From Entamoeba histolytica HM-1:IMSS (lineage: Eukaryota; Evosea; Mastigamoebida; Endamoebidae): a stretch of DNA of 36,099 nucleotides. The notes beneath the pieces were generated by a model. It made no database searches, was not told where the DNA came from, and saw nothing but the letters and a program-made list of their open reading frames with translations. Shown piece after piece: positions 1 through 8,875 of the stretch. Where the stretch lies: the NCBI RefSeq assembly GCF_000208925.1, contig NW_001914926.1, positions 32,506 to 68,604 on the forward strand, given 5' to 3'. The stretch's first letter is position 1; each line of letters begins with the position of its first letter. A program made the translations under genes and the position numbers.

Positions 1-98
1 CAATAAAAATAAACAAGAAAGAAGTGGAAAGAAAAGTATAGAAAGAATATTACAATCAAAAATATGTAGAATAAGATTTACTCAATAATAAACAATAT

Positions 99-500
99 AT
101 GAAATTAAAAAGAATATTACATATTAAGAAATATGATATATATCACATTAAAATAAAAACAAATGAACAAATAAACTATTATAAATACCTCCGAAAGATG
201 AAAAGAATAGAAATAGAAGCAAGAAAGAATAATTGGAAAAGAATAAGATTGAAATATAAAATGATGAAATATGGAAAAAGGCAACATTTAAATAAATCTA
301 AAGAAGATGAATATTTAGATAACATCTCATCTATTAATTTCTGGAAAGGAATCTATGAAACTAATACTAATATAGATTTCCTGAATATTAATTTATATAA
401 AATATTAATTGAAAATAGAATTAATAATAGAATGTCTATAATCACTCCAAATGAACTAGATTGTGATATTAAATTTATTAATAATTTGAAAGTAAAATAA
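99..500 (+). pseudogene. LINE copy 1, segment upstream of the RT domain
   Basis: Open frame of 133 codons, very rich in Lys, Ile and Asn, ending at a TAA about 45 bases before the RT-containing frame. It contains a stretch around SINFWKGIYET that reads like the linker preceding the RT domain in R2-type LINE proteins. I interpret it as part of the original LINE polyprotein now cut off by mutations, not as an independent gene. Its ATG is probably an internal methionine of the parent ORF. Confidence 0.6.
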
Positions 501-546
501 AATTGATAAAATACAAGGATTTTGGATTAAATATTTAAAATAACCA

Positions 547-1699
547 ATGAAATATTTATTAAAATTATTTAATGAATGGTTGAATAATCATAATGAAATA
601 CATATTCATTTTATTCAAGGAAGAACAATATTAATATATAAGAAAGGAGATAAATTAGACCCACAGAATTACAGACCAATAACGTGCTTAAATTGTCTGT
701 TAAAAGTGTATACATCAATATTAAAGATGAAAATAGAAAATCAATTGATGCTAAATCCAATTGAAAAACAATTATCATTAAATCAAGTTGGATGTAAGAA
801 ATATACATATGCATCAAAAGAAGGATTATTATATAACACTATAATCCAACAATTATTATTAAAGAATAAATGGAAGTGGGTAGAAACATATTATGACGTC
901 TCCAAAGCATATGATAGTATTAACCACTAATGGATTAAACAATGCTTAATTTATTTTAATATCCCACTAGTAGTAATTAATAGTATATCATATATTAAAT
1001 AATACACAACTTAATTTATATTATAATCAAGAAAGTGTAGGTATAATTAATGTAGAAAGAGGAATAATACAAGGTGATAAGTTTATCTCCACTTTTATTT
1101 GTATTATCTATTGATATATTATCTAAACAATTAGATAAACAAATAAGCAAATTAAATATTAAAATGAATAGAGAAAAAAACAAGTCAAGTTAAACCACAT
1201 ATTGTATATGGACGATTTAAAGATAATGGCTATTAGCCTCGATGAAATGGAAAAAGCCCACAAATTAACTAAAGAAATATTTAATGCAATAGGATTAAAA
1301 ATTAATGTAGAAAAGAGTGGGATAATGACTAATATTAATAGTCAAATAAATGGAGAATTAGCTGAGCTACCAAGAGTAACTAATGACAATCCTTATAAAT
1401 ATCTTGGTATTGAAATAGGAGATAAAGTAAATATCAACAAATATTGTACAAGAATATTAAATGATGTATCTTCTATTTTATCATCATTAAATACTATGAA
1501 ATACAGCAGCCTCAATACAATAAGAAATATTAATAATGATATAATCTCCAAATTAAGATATGGATTTAGTATTGTCAAATATAAACTAGGAGAATTGGAG
1601 AAGATAGATAAACAAATAAGAAACTCATTAATTCACCTCCAATTATACAGTAGAAATATCCCAAAAAGTAGATTATATGTTAAAATAAATGAAATATGA
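547..1699 (+). pseudogene. LINE copy 1 reverse transcriptase, interrupted
   Basis: RT blocks are recognisable across three frames. 547-930 holds block 1-2 (ILIYKKGDKLDPQNYRPIT) and motif A (YYDVSKAYDS, catalytic Asp present), ending at an in-frame TAA at 928-930. Motif B reads RGIIQGD near 1060-1080 and then shifts frame: LSPLLFV continues in another frame just after 1080, consistent with a one-base insertion. Motif C, YMDD, is intact at about 1205-1216. The thumb region continues to 1699, where TGA codons replace the Gly codons seen in copy 2 (ELGIGLMSARDE). Catalytic residues survive but the protein cannot be made in one piece. Confidence 0.85.
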
Positions 1700-2055
1700 A
1701 TATGATTAATGTCAGCAAGAGATGAATGTGGTAAAGAATTATTAAGAATATATTTAAAATACAAATATCAAACACAGGAATATGAGAAATGATAGAAGCA
1801 ATAAAAGAAAATCCAAATTGAATAATTAAAAGAATGAAGAAAGCATTTGGTAAGAAGATTAATTTTAATGAATTAATGAATATAATAGAAATAAATGAAA
1901 GAAAACACAATGTAAAGGAAATATTTGAATGGGTAAATAATGAATTAAATGATAGATATTGAAATGAATGGAAAGAAAAGAAATGTGGTGAATATATAAG
2001 ATGTGCAAATGGCACTTTCAATGATAAGAAATTAACAGTAGCCACTTGGAGGTCA

Positions 2056-2730
2056 TTGGACATAAAAAGAAATGCATTCCTCCAAATAGTAAAAATGCAA
2101 GAAGGTGTAAGTATGACAGGAAGTATTAAATCAAAAATACTCCAAAATGATGCTTTAAAATATTGTAAACATTGTCCTAACACAATTGCATCTATTAGTC
2201 ATATATTGTTAGGATGTAATGAAAAAGAATCAAATATCAAAACATGATTATGTTTGTAAACAAATATATAAACAGATTTTAATTACCCATTTTAATGAAT
2301 TTGATTCAATTGATTTTAATAATCATCCAAAATGTATTAATAATGATAAAATGATTATAACTTACAATAAAGATTTATTGGTTAATGACAATTCTTTCCA
2401 TGATAGAAGACATAACATATATATTATCAAAATATGAAAGAAAAGAAAGGATATATTATAGATGTTGCTATATGTCAAGATAATAATTTAGAATTAAATT
2501 ATATTCACAAAATAAATAAATAATTTAATTACAAAGATTTACAAGAAAATAAAATAAAACAAAGAATTAAAATATAAAGAAACAATACCTGTAATATTAT
2601 CAATAAATGGATTAATTCACAAAGAGTCAGCAAGAAGATTAAAAACACTGAAATTACAATTAAACTTTTCCAAAATCCTATAAACATTAATCATCAAGGG
2701 TATGAAAGAATTAATGTTTTACACAAATAA
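2056..2730 (+). pseudogene. LINE copy 1 CCHC motif and restriction-like endonuclease, inactivated
   Basis: 2056-2247 carries a C-x2-C-x8-H-x4-C motif (CKHCPNTIASISHILLGC), the R2-type CCHC motif that precedes the restriction-like endonuclease. Downstream, the expected PD of the PD-x12-14-D active site is read as HN (cat aac at 2411-2416, after DRR). A frameshift then separates it from the next catalytic block, IIDVAIC, whose Asp codon is at 2461-2463. Further LINE-like sequence (INGLIHKESARRLKTL) runs to about 2683, and a shifted frame is open to a TAA near 2730. Endonuclease function is therefore lost both by substitution and by frame. The family assignment rests on motif order; the HN reading is direct. 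Confidence 0.75.
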
Positions 2731-3103
2731 TTCTGACAATGTAATCGAAGAAATCTCTAACGGTGGTGTGTTTGAAATAAACTCTATGATACACATAAAG
2801 CATAATGAAGAAACTTAAATAAACACTTCTCAATAATCATAATACCCAACTGTAGACATATATATTATTTTACTTTCTATTTTTTTTCTTTTTGGAAGAA
2901 AAAGAATGAATCTTCTATATTCTTCTAATGCTTCTTTTGTAAAGATCTTTGAAAATCTCAAAAATCAAAAAGAGAAAAAGAGATTCATCTTTTTACCACC
3001 AAAAATAAAAATATTATAGTTATAGTTTTTTTAAGATATATAAAATAGTTTAATTATTGGTAAGAAAACAAATTTTCAAGTTCCTAAAAATCACAGTATT
3101 AAG

Positions 3104-4006
3104 ATGAGCAGAAATCAAGGCACACGAACATCTATTCAGCCATTGTCTTATTTACCTCAACTGCCAATTCTTGTAAAAATAAGTTGTTCAACGGTTTGTA
3201 TTAATTTTTAAGAATTTTATTAATTTTTAAGAATTTCAAAAAATAATTTATTTTTGGATTATACAAAAATAAAATAAATAACGTCATAAATAACAAAATA
3301 GTTATGTCATTTAAATAAATGGGGAGAAGAAGATATCGAACGATTAAAGAAGGAGTTAAGTGTTATGCTTGAATCTGTCATAACAATGAAGGAGAATCTC
3401 CGAGTTCAATATGACTCATGTTTAAAAGGTTATAAACCACACCACCATGAGAACCATACAAGACAACGCCCACCTGTACAACAACAAAATACTGTTAGTG
3501 CACCAGAACCAATATTATGTATTCCTAATGAACCTGCAAGAGAGTATTGGGAGAATGTTGTTTATCCATATATTAAATATCCAACTAAAGAAGATGTTGT
3601 ACTTCTTGAACCAATGGAAGAGGAAGGAGAGGATATAAACAATTGTCCACTAGGAAGAAGAGATCAAGTGATTGAATATTCAGCTCGAGAGAAGTTATTA
3701 GATGGTTTAATTGAAACAGACACTGAACGTTTTAGAAATGATATGGAAGAAGAGAGTGTTGTTAGAGGAAGACTTGAAAGTTGTGGAATTATTCTTCAAA
3801 AAGAAATGAATGGAATTAACATACATACAAGAAGGGATGATGAAATTAGTTGTGAATTAAGAAGGCTTAATGCACAACTGATTGAGAAAAGAAGATTTAT
3901 TAATGAGTGTAGAAAAAGGATGAGAGAGTATTATAAAAAAGTCGAAGGAAAGCAAGTTGAGTTCGACAAATTACAAAAAGAAGAAAAAAGTTATAAATGT
4001 CATTGA
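3104..4006 (+). CDS. Hypothetical coiled-coil protein, two exons
   Basis: I read this as join(3104..3193, 3302..4006), 264 aa. Exon 1 has 30 codons from ATG (MSRNQGTRTSIQPLSYLPQL...). The intron, 3194-3301 (108 nt), starts GTTTGT and ends TAG, the Entamoeba pattern. Exon 2 continues in phase 0 through LCHLNKWGEEDIERLKKELS into the longer open frame, so the next ATG at 3365 is internal. The N-terminus is polar. The middle has an acidic stretch (LLEPMEEEGEDINN). The last ~110 residues are charged heptad-like helix (RLESCGIILQKEMN, RRLNAQLIEKRRFINECRKRMREYY), so a coiled coil is likely. No family is recognised. The sequence AAAAATCA about 15 nt before the ATG resembles the Entamoeba initiator (AAAAATTCA). 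UAAUU-type polyadenylation signals lie just after the stop (ttttaattg). The gene model is good; the function is unknown. Confidence 0.82.
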
Positions 4007-4588
4007 TTGTAGTAATATTTTAATTGTATTGAATTATATCAAGTTTTTTTAAGAGTTTCAGTTTTAATTGAATTGAATTATTAAATATTTTCTTTTCTTT
4101 ATATTTTCTCTGAGTCACCAAACAATGGAAACAATTATTTTTTATTATTATTATTTTTAAAATCTTTCATTTTTTAACCAATTTTTATAAGTAAATTTAT
4201 TTATAAAAGTGAATAAAAAGATATTTTCTTATTCATGTCTCTTTTTACTTGATATATAATTGTATTATAATCAGTGATTGATGTATCTGAATTTAGTTTG
4301 TGTTTATATTAATTCTTTCATTTTTCTTTTTTAATGAGAAGCAATGTTAGATAAACAATATTTATATGATGAAATATGAAATTTTTATTGTGTTTAGATT
4401 CTTGTTAATCAAGAGTAGAACTTGTAAAGTAGTTTATTTAAATATATTTATTTAGTAGAATTAAAATAAAGTTAATGTGAATACTTTAATACATACAAAC
4501 TCAGCTTATTGTTTAAAAAAAATATCAAATTAATTAATGAAAAAAAAAGAAAATAACTTCTATTCTAGAAAAACAAAACACAAAAATT
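4007..4588. other. Intergenic, convergent 3' ends
   Basis: 582 bases between two convergent genes. The sequence is A/T-rich with homopolymer runs, contains TTTTAATTG-like poly(A) signal matches near 4020, and has no open frame or RNA gene that I can support. Confidence 0.6.
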
Positions 4589-5974
4589 TCAATTAACTCC
4601 ATCAAAATGAATTTTTGCTATAAATTCTTCTTCTTCAATTGGGACTACTTCTATTCCTTGGTCTGTTTCATACATTTCTAGTTCATTTGGAATTTCTTTG
4701 AATACTTTTTCAATTTCTTCTATTTTCATAATGACTTTATTCTCAATTCTTTCAATTGGAATTTTAATGGTTGACTCTCCTCGAGTAATGATTATTTGAT
4801 ATTGGTCTCCTTCTTTATTAACTTCTCCTTTCATTTGTAGTTCTAAAGAGCATTGTGCTTTAGAATAATTCTCAAAGAAATCATTTGAATTCATTTCTCC
4901 TTTCCTTTTCTTTGGAGTTACTCTTAATAATTGAATATGAGTTTTTACATCATCAACTAATGAACCTTCTAATATGTTTGTACTTTTTGCAACAATATCA
5001 TATTCTCCTAATTCTGAATAAGCTTCACCTCTTAAAAATGACTTTTCAATAATATGAAATGTATTTTCTTTTCTTGTACCTTCAAATCTTGTTTGACAAT
5101 TATGTAAACTAAACCATGTAATAATCCCTTTTACATTTTTATCATCTTCCATCCACATTTGGAATGTATATTCTTCATTACTTTCAGAATATGTGATCTT
5201 TCCTTCAAACACACTTCCTTTCAAATCAAAAATTTCTTCTTCTTGACTTTGATTATATTCTTCTTCTTGTTCATTACTATATGTTCCATCTTCAGTATGT
5301 TCTGAACTAAACTCATCGTCATATTCTTGATCATCATCTTCACTACTTTGAATAACAGTTGTTTTAGTATCGTTTGGTGTATAATGATATTTATTTTTAA
5401 ATCCATTTTCATCTTTCTCAAACTCAGCAACCATCTCATCCACATGAGTAATCCATTTTTGGGTAATTTCATGAGTGTTGACTTTGACCTTTCCATCAAA
5501 ACAATCAGAAACCCACTGTGTCTCATAAATCTTTGTTCCATTCGTTTTGCAATGTTGAACTATCTTTTTGATTTCATTATTGAATTGGTCACTATAATTC
5601 ATTACTATTTCATCCGCAAGAATATAGTCATTTGTGATGGTTGCCCCAAGAGACTCAGCCTCAAGACGACAACGTGATTTTGAATATTCTCTCTCCCCAT
5701 AAAAAAAAATAGTGTCATGAATCAATGTGTCAATAGCTGCATTTTTAACAAGTCGAACACGTTGGGGATTATCTTTCCGATGTTGTAGTGCACATAACCC
5801 TGTGATGTCTTTTGGAAGTTCACCAAATAATCTATAAATTTCTTTAAGATTAGTTATTTCAACATACCGTTCATCATCAACATCAACACAAAAGTTATTT
5901 CCTGCTTTATTTAATATTTCATTTTGTGCTTTTCCGTAATCAACCCAATTAGTATCATCATACCACTTCCACAT
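4589..5974 (-). CDS. WWE-like and BRCT domain nuclear protein
   Basis: 461 aa, single exon, ATG at 5974. Residues 1-55 (MWKWYDDTNWVDYGKAQNEI ... YVEITNLKEIYRL) match the WWE pattern: W-x-W-Y-D, a later GW/NW-x-x-Y, then a Y-x-I/L strand. WWE modules bind ADP-ribose or act in ubiquitin signalling. Residues ~83-165 form a BRCT domain, with the hydrophobic first strand, LGATIT, and the diagnostic Trp in ETQWVSDCF (W154). A low-complexity acidic linker follows (210-250, Glu/Asp/Ser/Gln). The C-terminal ~210 residues are beta-rich (KGSVFEGKITYSES..., GIITWFSLHNCQTRFEGT) plus a basic patch TPKKRKGE that could be a nuclear localisation signal. PARP-type proteins and DNA-repair scaffolds combine such modules, but no PARP catalytic motif is present. 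A nuclear ADP-ribose/DNA-damage role is inference. The gene is divergent from the phosphohexomutase gene. Confidence 0.8.
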   Translation of the reverse strand: MWKWYDDTNWVDYGKAQNEILNKAGNNFCVDVDDERYVEITNLKEIYRLFGELPKDITGLCALQHRKDNPQRVRLVKNAAIDTLIHDTIFFYGEREYSKSRCRLEAESLGATITNDYILADEIVMNYSDQFNNEIKKIVQHCKTNGTKIYETQWVSDCFDGKVKVNTHEITQKWITHVDEMVAEFEKDENGFKNKYHYTPNDTKTTVIQSSEDDDQEYDDEFSSEHTEDGTYSNEQEEEYNQSQEEEIFDLKGSVFEGKITYSESNEEYTFQMWMEDDKNVKGIITWFSLHNCQTRFEGTRKENTFHIIEKSFLRGEAYSELGEYDIVAKSTNILEGSLVDDVKTHIQLLRVTPKKRKGEMNSNDFFENYSKAQCSLELQMKGEVNKEGDQYQIIITRGESTIKIPIERIENKVIMKIEEIEKVFKEIPNELEMYETDQGIEVVPIEEEEFIAKIHFDGVN

Positions 5975-6394
5975 GTTAAAATAAAGGTTGTTTCAAAGAT
6001 CTTATTTCTCCTTTTTCTTTATTTTGAGATAACAAAACTGATGTATATAGCAAAATATGCGACATACAACATTTTATTATTGCAATGAACAAACAATAAA
6101 TATATATTATGTCAAATTATAGGTTTCTATAATAACTTCATACTTCTTTAAGTAAGAAGTGATTGGGAAACCACTATTATATTATTTCTATTCTTTTGTA
6201 ATATCATAATATTGACTATGAAATATGATTATGGGAGTAATTACCTAAAAATGTAAGACAAAACAAAACACAATAAAAATAACAACAAAAAAAAAAGAAA
6301 TAAAGAAAGTGGAGAAGAATTAATCACTTTCTAAGTTTGATATAAAAATTATTTCATCTTTTCAAGATTTTAACTTGTTTTTTCATTATACATC
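5975..6394. promoter_or_regulatory. Divergent intergenic promoter region
   Basis: 420 bases between divergent start codons, so it should carry both promoters. I see no clean GTATTTAAA TATA element. A hairpin-capable inverted repeat ACTTCTT-TAAGT-AAGAAGT sits at 6142-6160, and purine/A runs precede the 6395 start. The promoter role is positional inference. Confidence 0.45.
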
Positions 6395-7759
6395 ATGTCA
6401 GACCCATTAATGGTAACTTTGTCAGGAATTAGAGGTATTGCACAAAAGTCTTTATCAGAAGCTGTGATTATTAAATACGTTAAGGCATTTGTTACAATTC
6501 AATTTGAAGAACATACCAAAAATTCATTGTTTATTCTTGGTCGAGATTCACGTGTAAGTGGTCCATGGGCAGAAAAAATAGTTATTAAGGCATTAGAAGA
6601 GTGTGGATGTAAAGTACTTAATTGTGGAATTGTCCCAACACCAACTGTACAAGTAATGGTTCAACAACACCAAGCAAGTGGAGGAATAATTATTACATCA
6701 AGTCATAATCCTAAACCATGGAATGGATTAAAGTTTGTTGATAGTGATGGATTATTTATTGTACCGAAGAAATGTGCTAAAGTGTTTACATTGGCTGATG
6801 AAGGAACTTTTATTCATCAAGAAGGTGGAATAACTCAATCACTTTCAACCGCAATAGATGAACATTTAAATAAAATTTTATCATTACCTTACATAGATGT
6901 TGAAGCAATAAAAAAACAACACTTTAAAGTTGCAGTAGATTCAGTCTGTGGTGCTGGAGGACCAATAATGACTGAATTATTAACACGACTTGGGTGTGAA
7001 ATAATACCTCTTAACATTAAACCAACAGGAGATTTTCCACATATTCCTGAACCACTTCCAGAAAACTTAACAGATTTATGTCATATTGTAAAAGAGTCTA
7101 AAGCAGATTTAGGAATAGCAGTAGACCCAGATGTTGATCGATGTGTATTAATAGGTGGAGATGGAAATCCTATTGGAGAAGAATATACTCTTGTTTGTGC
7201 TGTTTATTTTGTATTAAAGTATTGTGGTAAAAAAGGAAATGTTTGTAAGAATCTTTCCTCTTCAAGAGCAACAAGTAAAGTTTGTGAGAAGTTTGGATCA
7301 AAATGCTATAACACTCCTGTTGGTGAAATTCAAGTTGGTATTGGAATGAAACAATTGAATGCAGTAATTGGGGGAGAAGGAAATGGAGGAGTTATGTTAC
7401 CTGATGTACATATTGGAAGAGATGCAATGGTAGCATCTACATTAACATTAATGTTAATGACCAAAGAGCAAAAGCCATTAAAAGAGATAGTTAGTCAATT
7501 ACCACAATTTAGAATTTATAAAACCAAAGTTGATACAAATAAAGTCAATGTTGACAAAGCATTTGAATTAGTTAAAAAAACATATCAACAAGAAGAAATT
7601 GATGAAAGAGATGGACTTTATGTTTCTACAAAAGACTTTTGGGTTCATTTAAGAAGAAGTAATACAGAACCAATTGTTCGTGTTATTGCTGAAGCAGAAT
7701 CATTAGAAAAAGCTAAAGAAACAGCAGAAAAAGTTATGAATATATTACTTTCTGCTTAA
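6395..7759 (+). CDS. Alpha-D-phosphohexomutase (phosphomannomutase / phosphoglucosamine mutase type)
   Basis: 454 aa, full length for the family, single exon. It interconverts hexose 1- and 6-phosphates through a phosphoserine in the cytosol, feeding nucleotide-sugar synthesis. All four active-site elements are present: SGIRG at the N-terminus (10-14), the phosphoserine loop TSSHNP (101-106, catalytic Ser103), the metal loop DPDVDR (244-249), the sugar-binding loop GGEGNGG (326-332) and the phosphate-binding loop RRSNTEP (420-426). The GEGNGG loop differs from GEMSGH of classical bacterial PMM/PGM and from the loop of eukaryotic parafusin-type PGM. It resembles the form in archaeal and some bacterial PMM/GlmM-like enzymes, so lateral acquisition is plausible but untested. 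The substrate (mannose, glucose or glucosamine phosphate) cannot be fixed from sequence. The start lies directly after a T-rich leader. Confidence 0.92.
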   Translation: MSDPLMVTLSGIRGIAQKSLSEAVIIKYVKAFVTIQFEEHTKNSLFILGRDSRVSGPWAEKIVIKALEECGCKVLNCGIVPTPTVQVMVQQHQASGGIIITSSHNPKPWNGLKFVDSDGLFIVPKKCAKVFTLADEGTFIHQEGGITQSLSTAIDEHLNKILSLPYIDVEAIKKQHFKVAVDSVCGAGGPIMTELLTRLGCEIIPLNIKPTGDFPHIPEPLPENLTDLCHIVKESKADLGIAVDPDVDRCVLIGGDGNPIGEEYTLVCAVYFVLKYCGKKGNVCKNLSSSRATSKVCEKFGSKCYNTPVGEIQVGIGMKQLNAVIGGEGNGGVMLPDVHIGRDAMVASTLTLMLMTKEQKPLKEIVSQLPQFRIYKTKVDTNKVNVDKAFELVKKTYQQEEIDERDGLYVSTKDFWVHLRRSNTEPIVRVIAEAESLEKAKETAEKVMNILLSA

Positions 7760-7867
7760 CAAAGATTAAAAGAAGATTATTACTAAATGATATAAGTTAA
7801 ATACATTAAGTTTCAATTTTTTATGAAAGAAAAAAAGGAGATATTATTTATATTAAACCAAAATTAT

Positions 7868-8646
7868 TTATGGTCTTGTTTTATAAACAAATTTTCTTGA
7901 AGGTAATAGAGGATTTTGATGTTGTAAAGACTCACAAAATGTTTGGTCTTGAGCAATTTTATAACCATAAATATATTGAGGAATTGTTTTTAAGAAACAA
8001 GATGAAGATGGGAGTAATTCTGGATATTCAAGAAAGAAATTAGGAATAAACCAAGGTCCAAAATATGCACCATCCAACACATATTCACTGTCTGTTGAAT
8101 ATAACTTTCCACAACAACCACAATAAAGATTCATTGGAGATTGATTAATAATATATGATTTACCATAAGGTAATAAATGATATCCCTATATATAATTAAT
8201 TTTTACTGTCAGTAAACATCTTTAATCAAAACACAAGAATAAACTTTACAATTTGGATTTCTACAACTTCCCCAAAACCCTTCTTCCCATGCTTTTTTTG
8301 CATGTTTACAACCTTCATATGTGAGTAAATATTGTGCATGAATTTTTCCATAAAGTTCAATGATTTCTTTATCTAACTGATCAATGTCAGGAAAAACATC
8401 ACAAAACTGTTCTATTTTATCATCACCACCAAAGATTTTATTTGATAAACACAAAAAGATAGTATTTTGAAAAGTGTCATCTGGATCATACATTCCATAA
8501 GAGTTAAATGGGTCTGCTAAATAACTTTTATCAATTGATAATAATGTACCTTTTAAATAATAGTCAAAGACTATTTCAAAATAAGTTTGTGGATAAAGCT
8601 TATTCTTAAGTATAGGAATAAGAGGTTCAGATTCTCTGCGTTTCAT
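7868..8646 (-). CDS. CK2B: Casein kinase II regulatory (beta) subunit, two exons
   Basis: Read as complement(join(7868..8185, 8245..8646)), 239 aa. CK2 beta dimerises through a zinc ribbon and docks the catalytic alpha subunits. Visible signatures are LYGKIHAQYLLT (98-109, matching LYGLIHARYILT of animal CK2 beta), C-x4-C (C128, C133) in exon 1, and LYC-x2-C (C156, C159), DGAYFGPWF and YIYGYKIA in exon 2. The 59-nt intron 8186-8244 has the donor GTTTAT, a variant of GTTTGT, and the acceptor TAG. With this splice the ribbon is C-x4-C-x22-C-x2-C, exactly the family spacing, and LLPYG aligns with the conserved MLPIG. A donor 27 nt further in (GTTTAC) would give x31 and a 32-nt intron, so I rejected it. 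The N-terminus lacks the usual Ser/Glu autophosphorylation segment, and the acidic loop is reduced to DPDD. Divergent from the NAP gene. Confidence 0.9.
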
Positions 8647-8875
8647 TAAAAATAGTATTAACTAAAATAATCAGAATATCAATGATTTTAAAAAATGAAA
8701 AAAATTTCTTTATAATGAAATAGTTTAGATAATAGTTTAGTAATAGTTAGAAGTATAGTTTAAACTAAACTAAAATAATAAAAAAACTATAAAAATAGTA
8801 AAAAATGAAAAAAATAAAAAACCCTTTAGGGTTAAAATAAGTTTCAAATAGAAAGAAATCAAAACAAAGAAAGAC
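8647..8875. promoter_or_regulatory. Bidirectional promoter region between CK2 beta and NAP
   Basis: 229 bases separate the two start codons. The sequence has repeated TAGTTTA-like units (about 8720-8761), a perfect palindrome TAGTTTAAACTA at 8756-8767 followed by an inverted copy AAACTA, and a small hairpin AACCC-TTTA-GGGTT near 8820-8833. The repeats are direct observation; their role as regulatory sites is inferred from position only. Confidence 0.5.

Larger units (their letters stand above)
1..2850 (+). mobile_element. R2/R4-like LINE retrotransposon, copy 1 (degenerate)
   Basis: Non-LTR retrotransposon of the Entamoeba type, in which one protein carries a reverse transcriptase followed by a CCHC motif and a restriction-like endonuclease. 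The left end lies outside the window, since coding-like LINE sequence is already present at base 1. In order one sees a lysine-rich segment (99-500), reverse transcriptase blocks (547-1699), the thumb/connection region, a CCHC motif (2164-2217) and endonuclease remnants (2396-2730). The reading frame is broken by many stops and frameshifts, so the copy is dead as an autonomous element. The 3' end is estimated at about 2850, where coding character is gone and A/T-rich flank begins. Copy 2 at 23334-24140 is a close relative (7 differences in 120 aligned bases at 1381-1500). The element type is confident; the exact 3' boundary is not. Confidence 0.9.

Noticed and set aside
1680..2183. 167-codon minus-strand frame
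   Set aside because: It is antisense to the LINE copy 1 thumb region. The plus strand shows LINE homology, and the minus translation has no recognisable family.
8186..8217. 32-nt CK2 beta intron with donor GTTTAC
   Set aside because: Too short for a usual intron, and it would put 31 instead of 22 residues between the zinc-binding Cys pairs.
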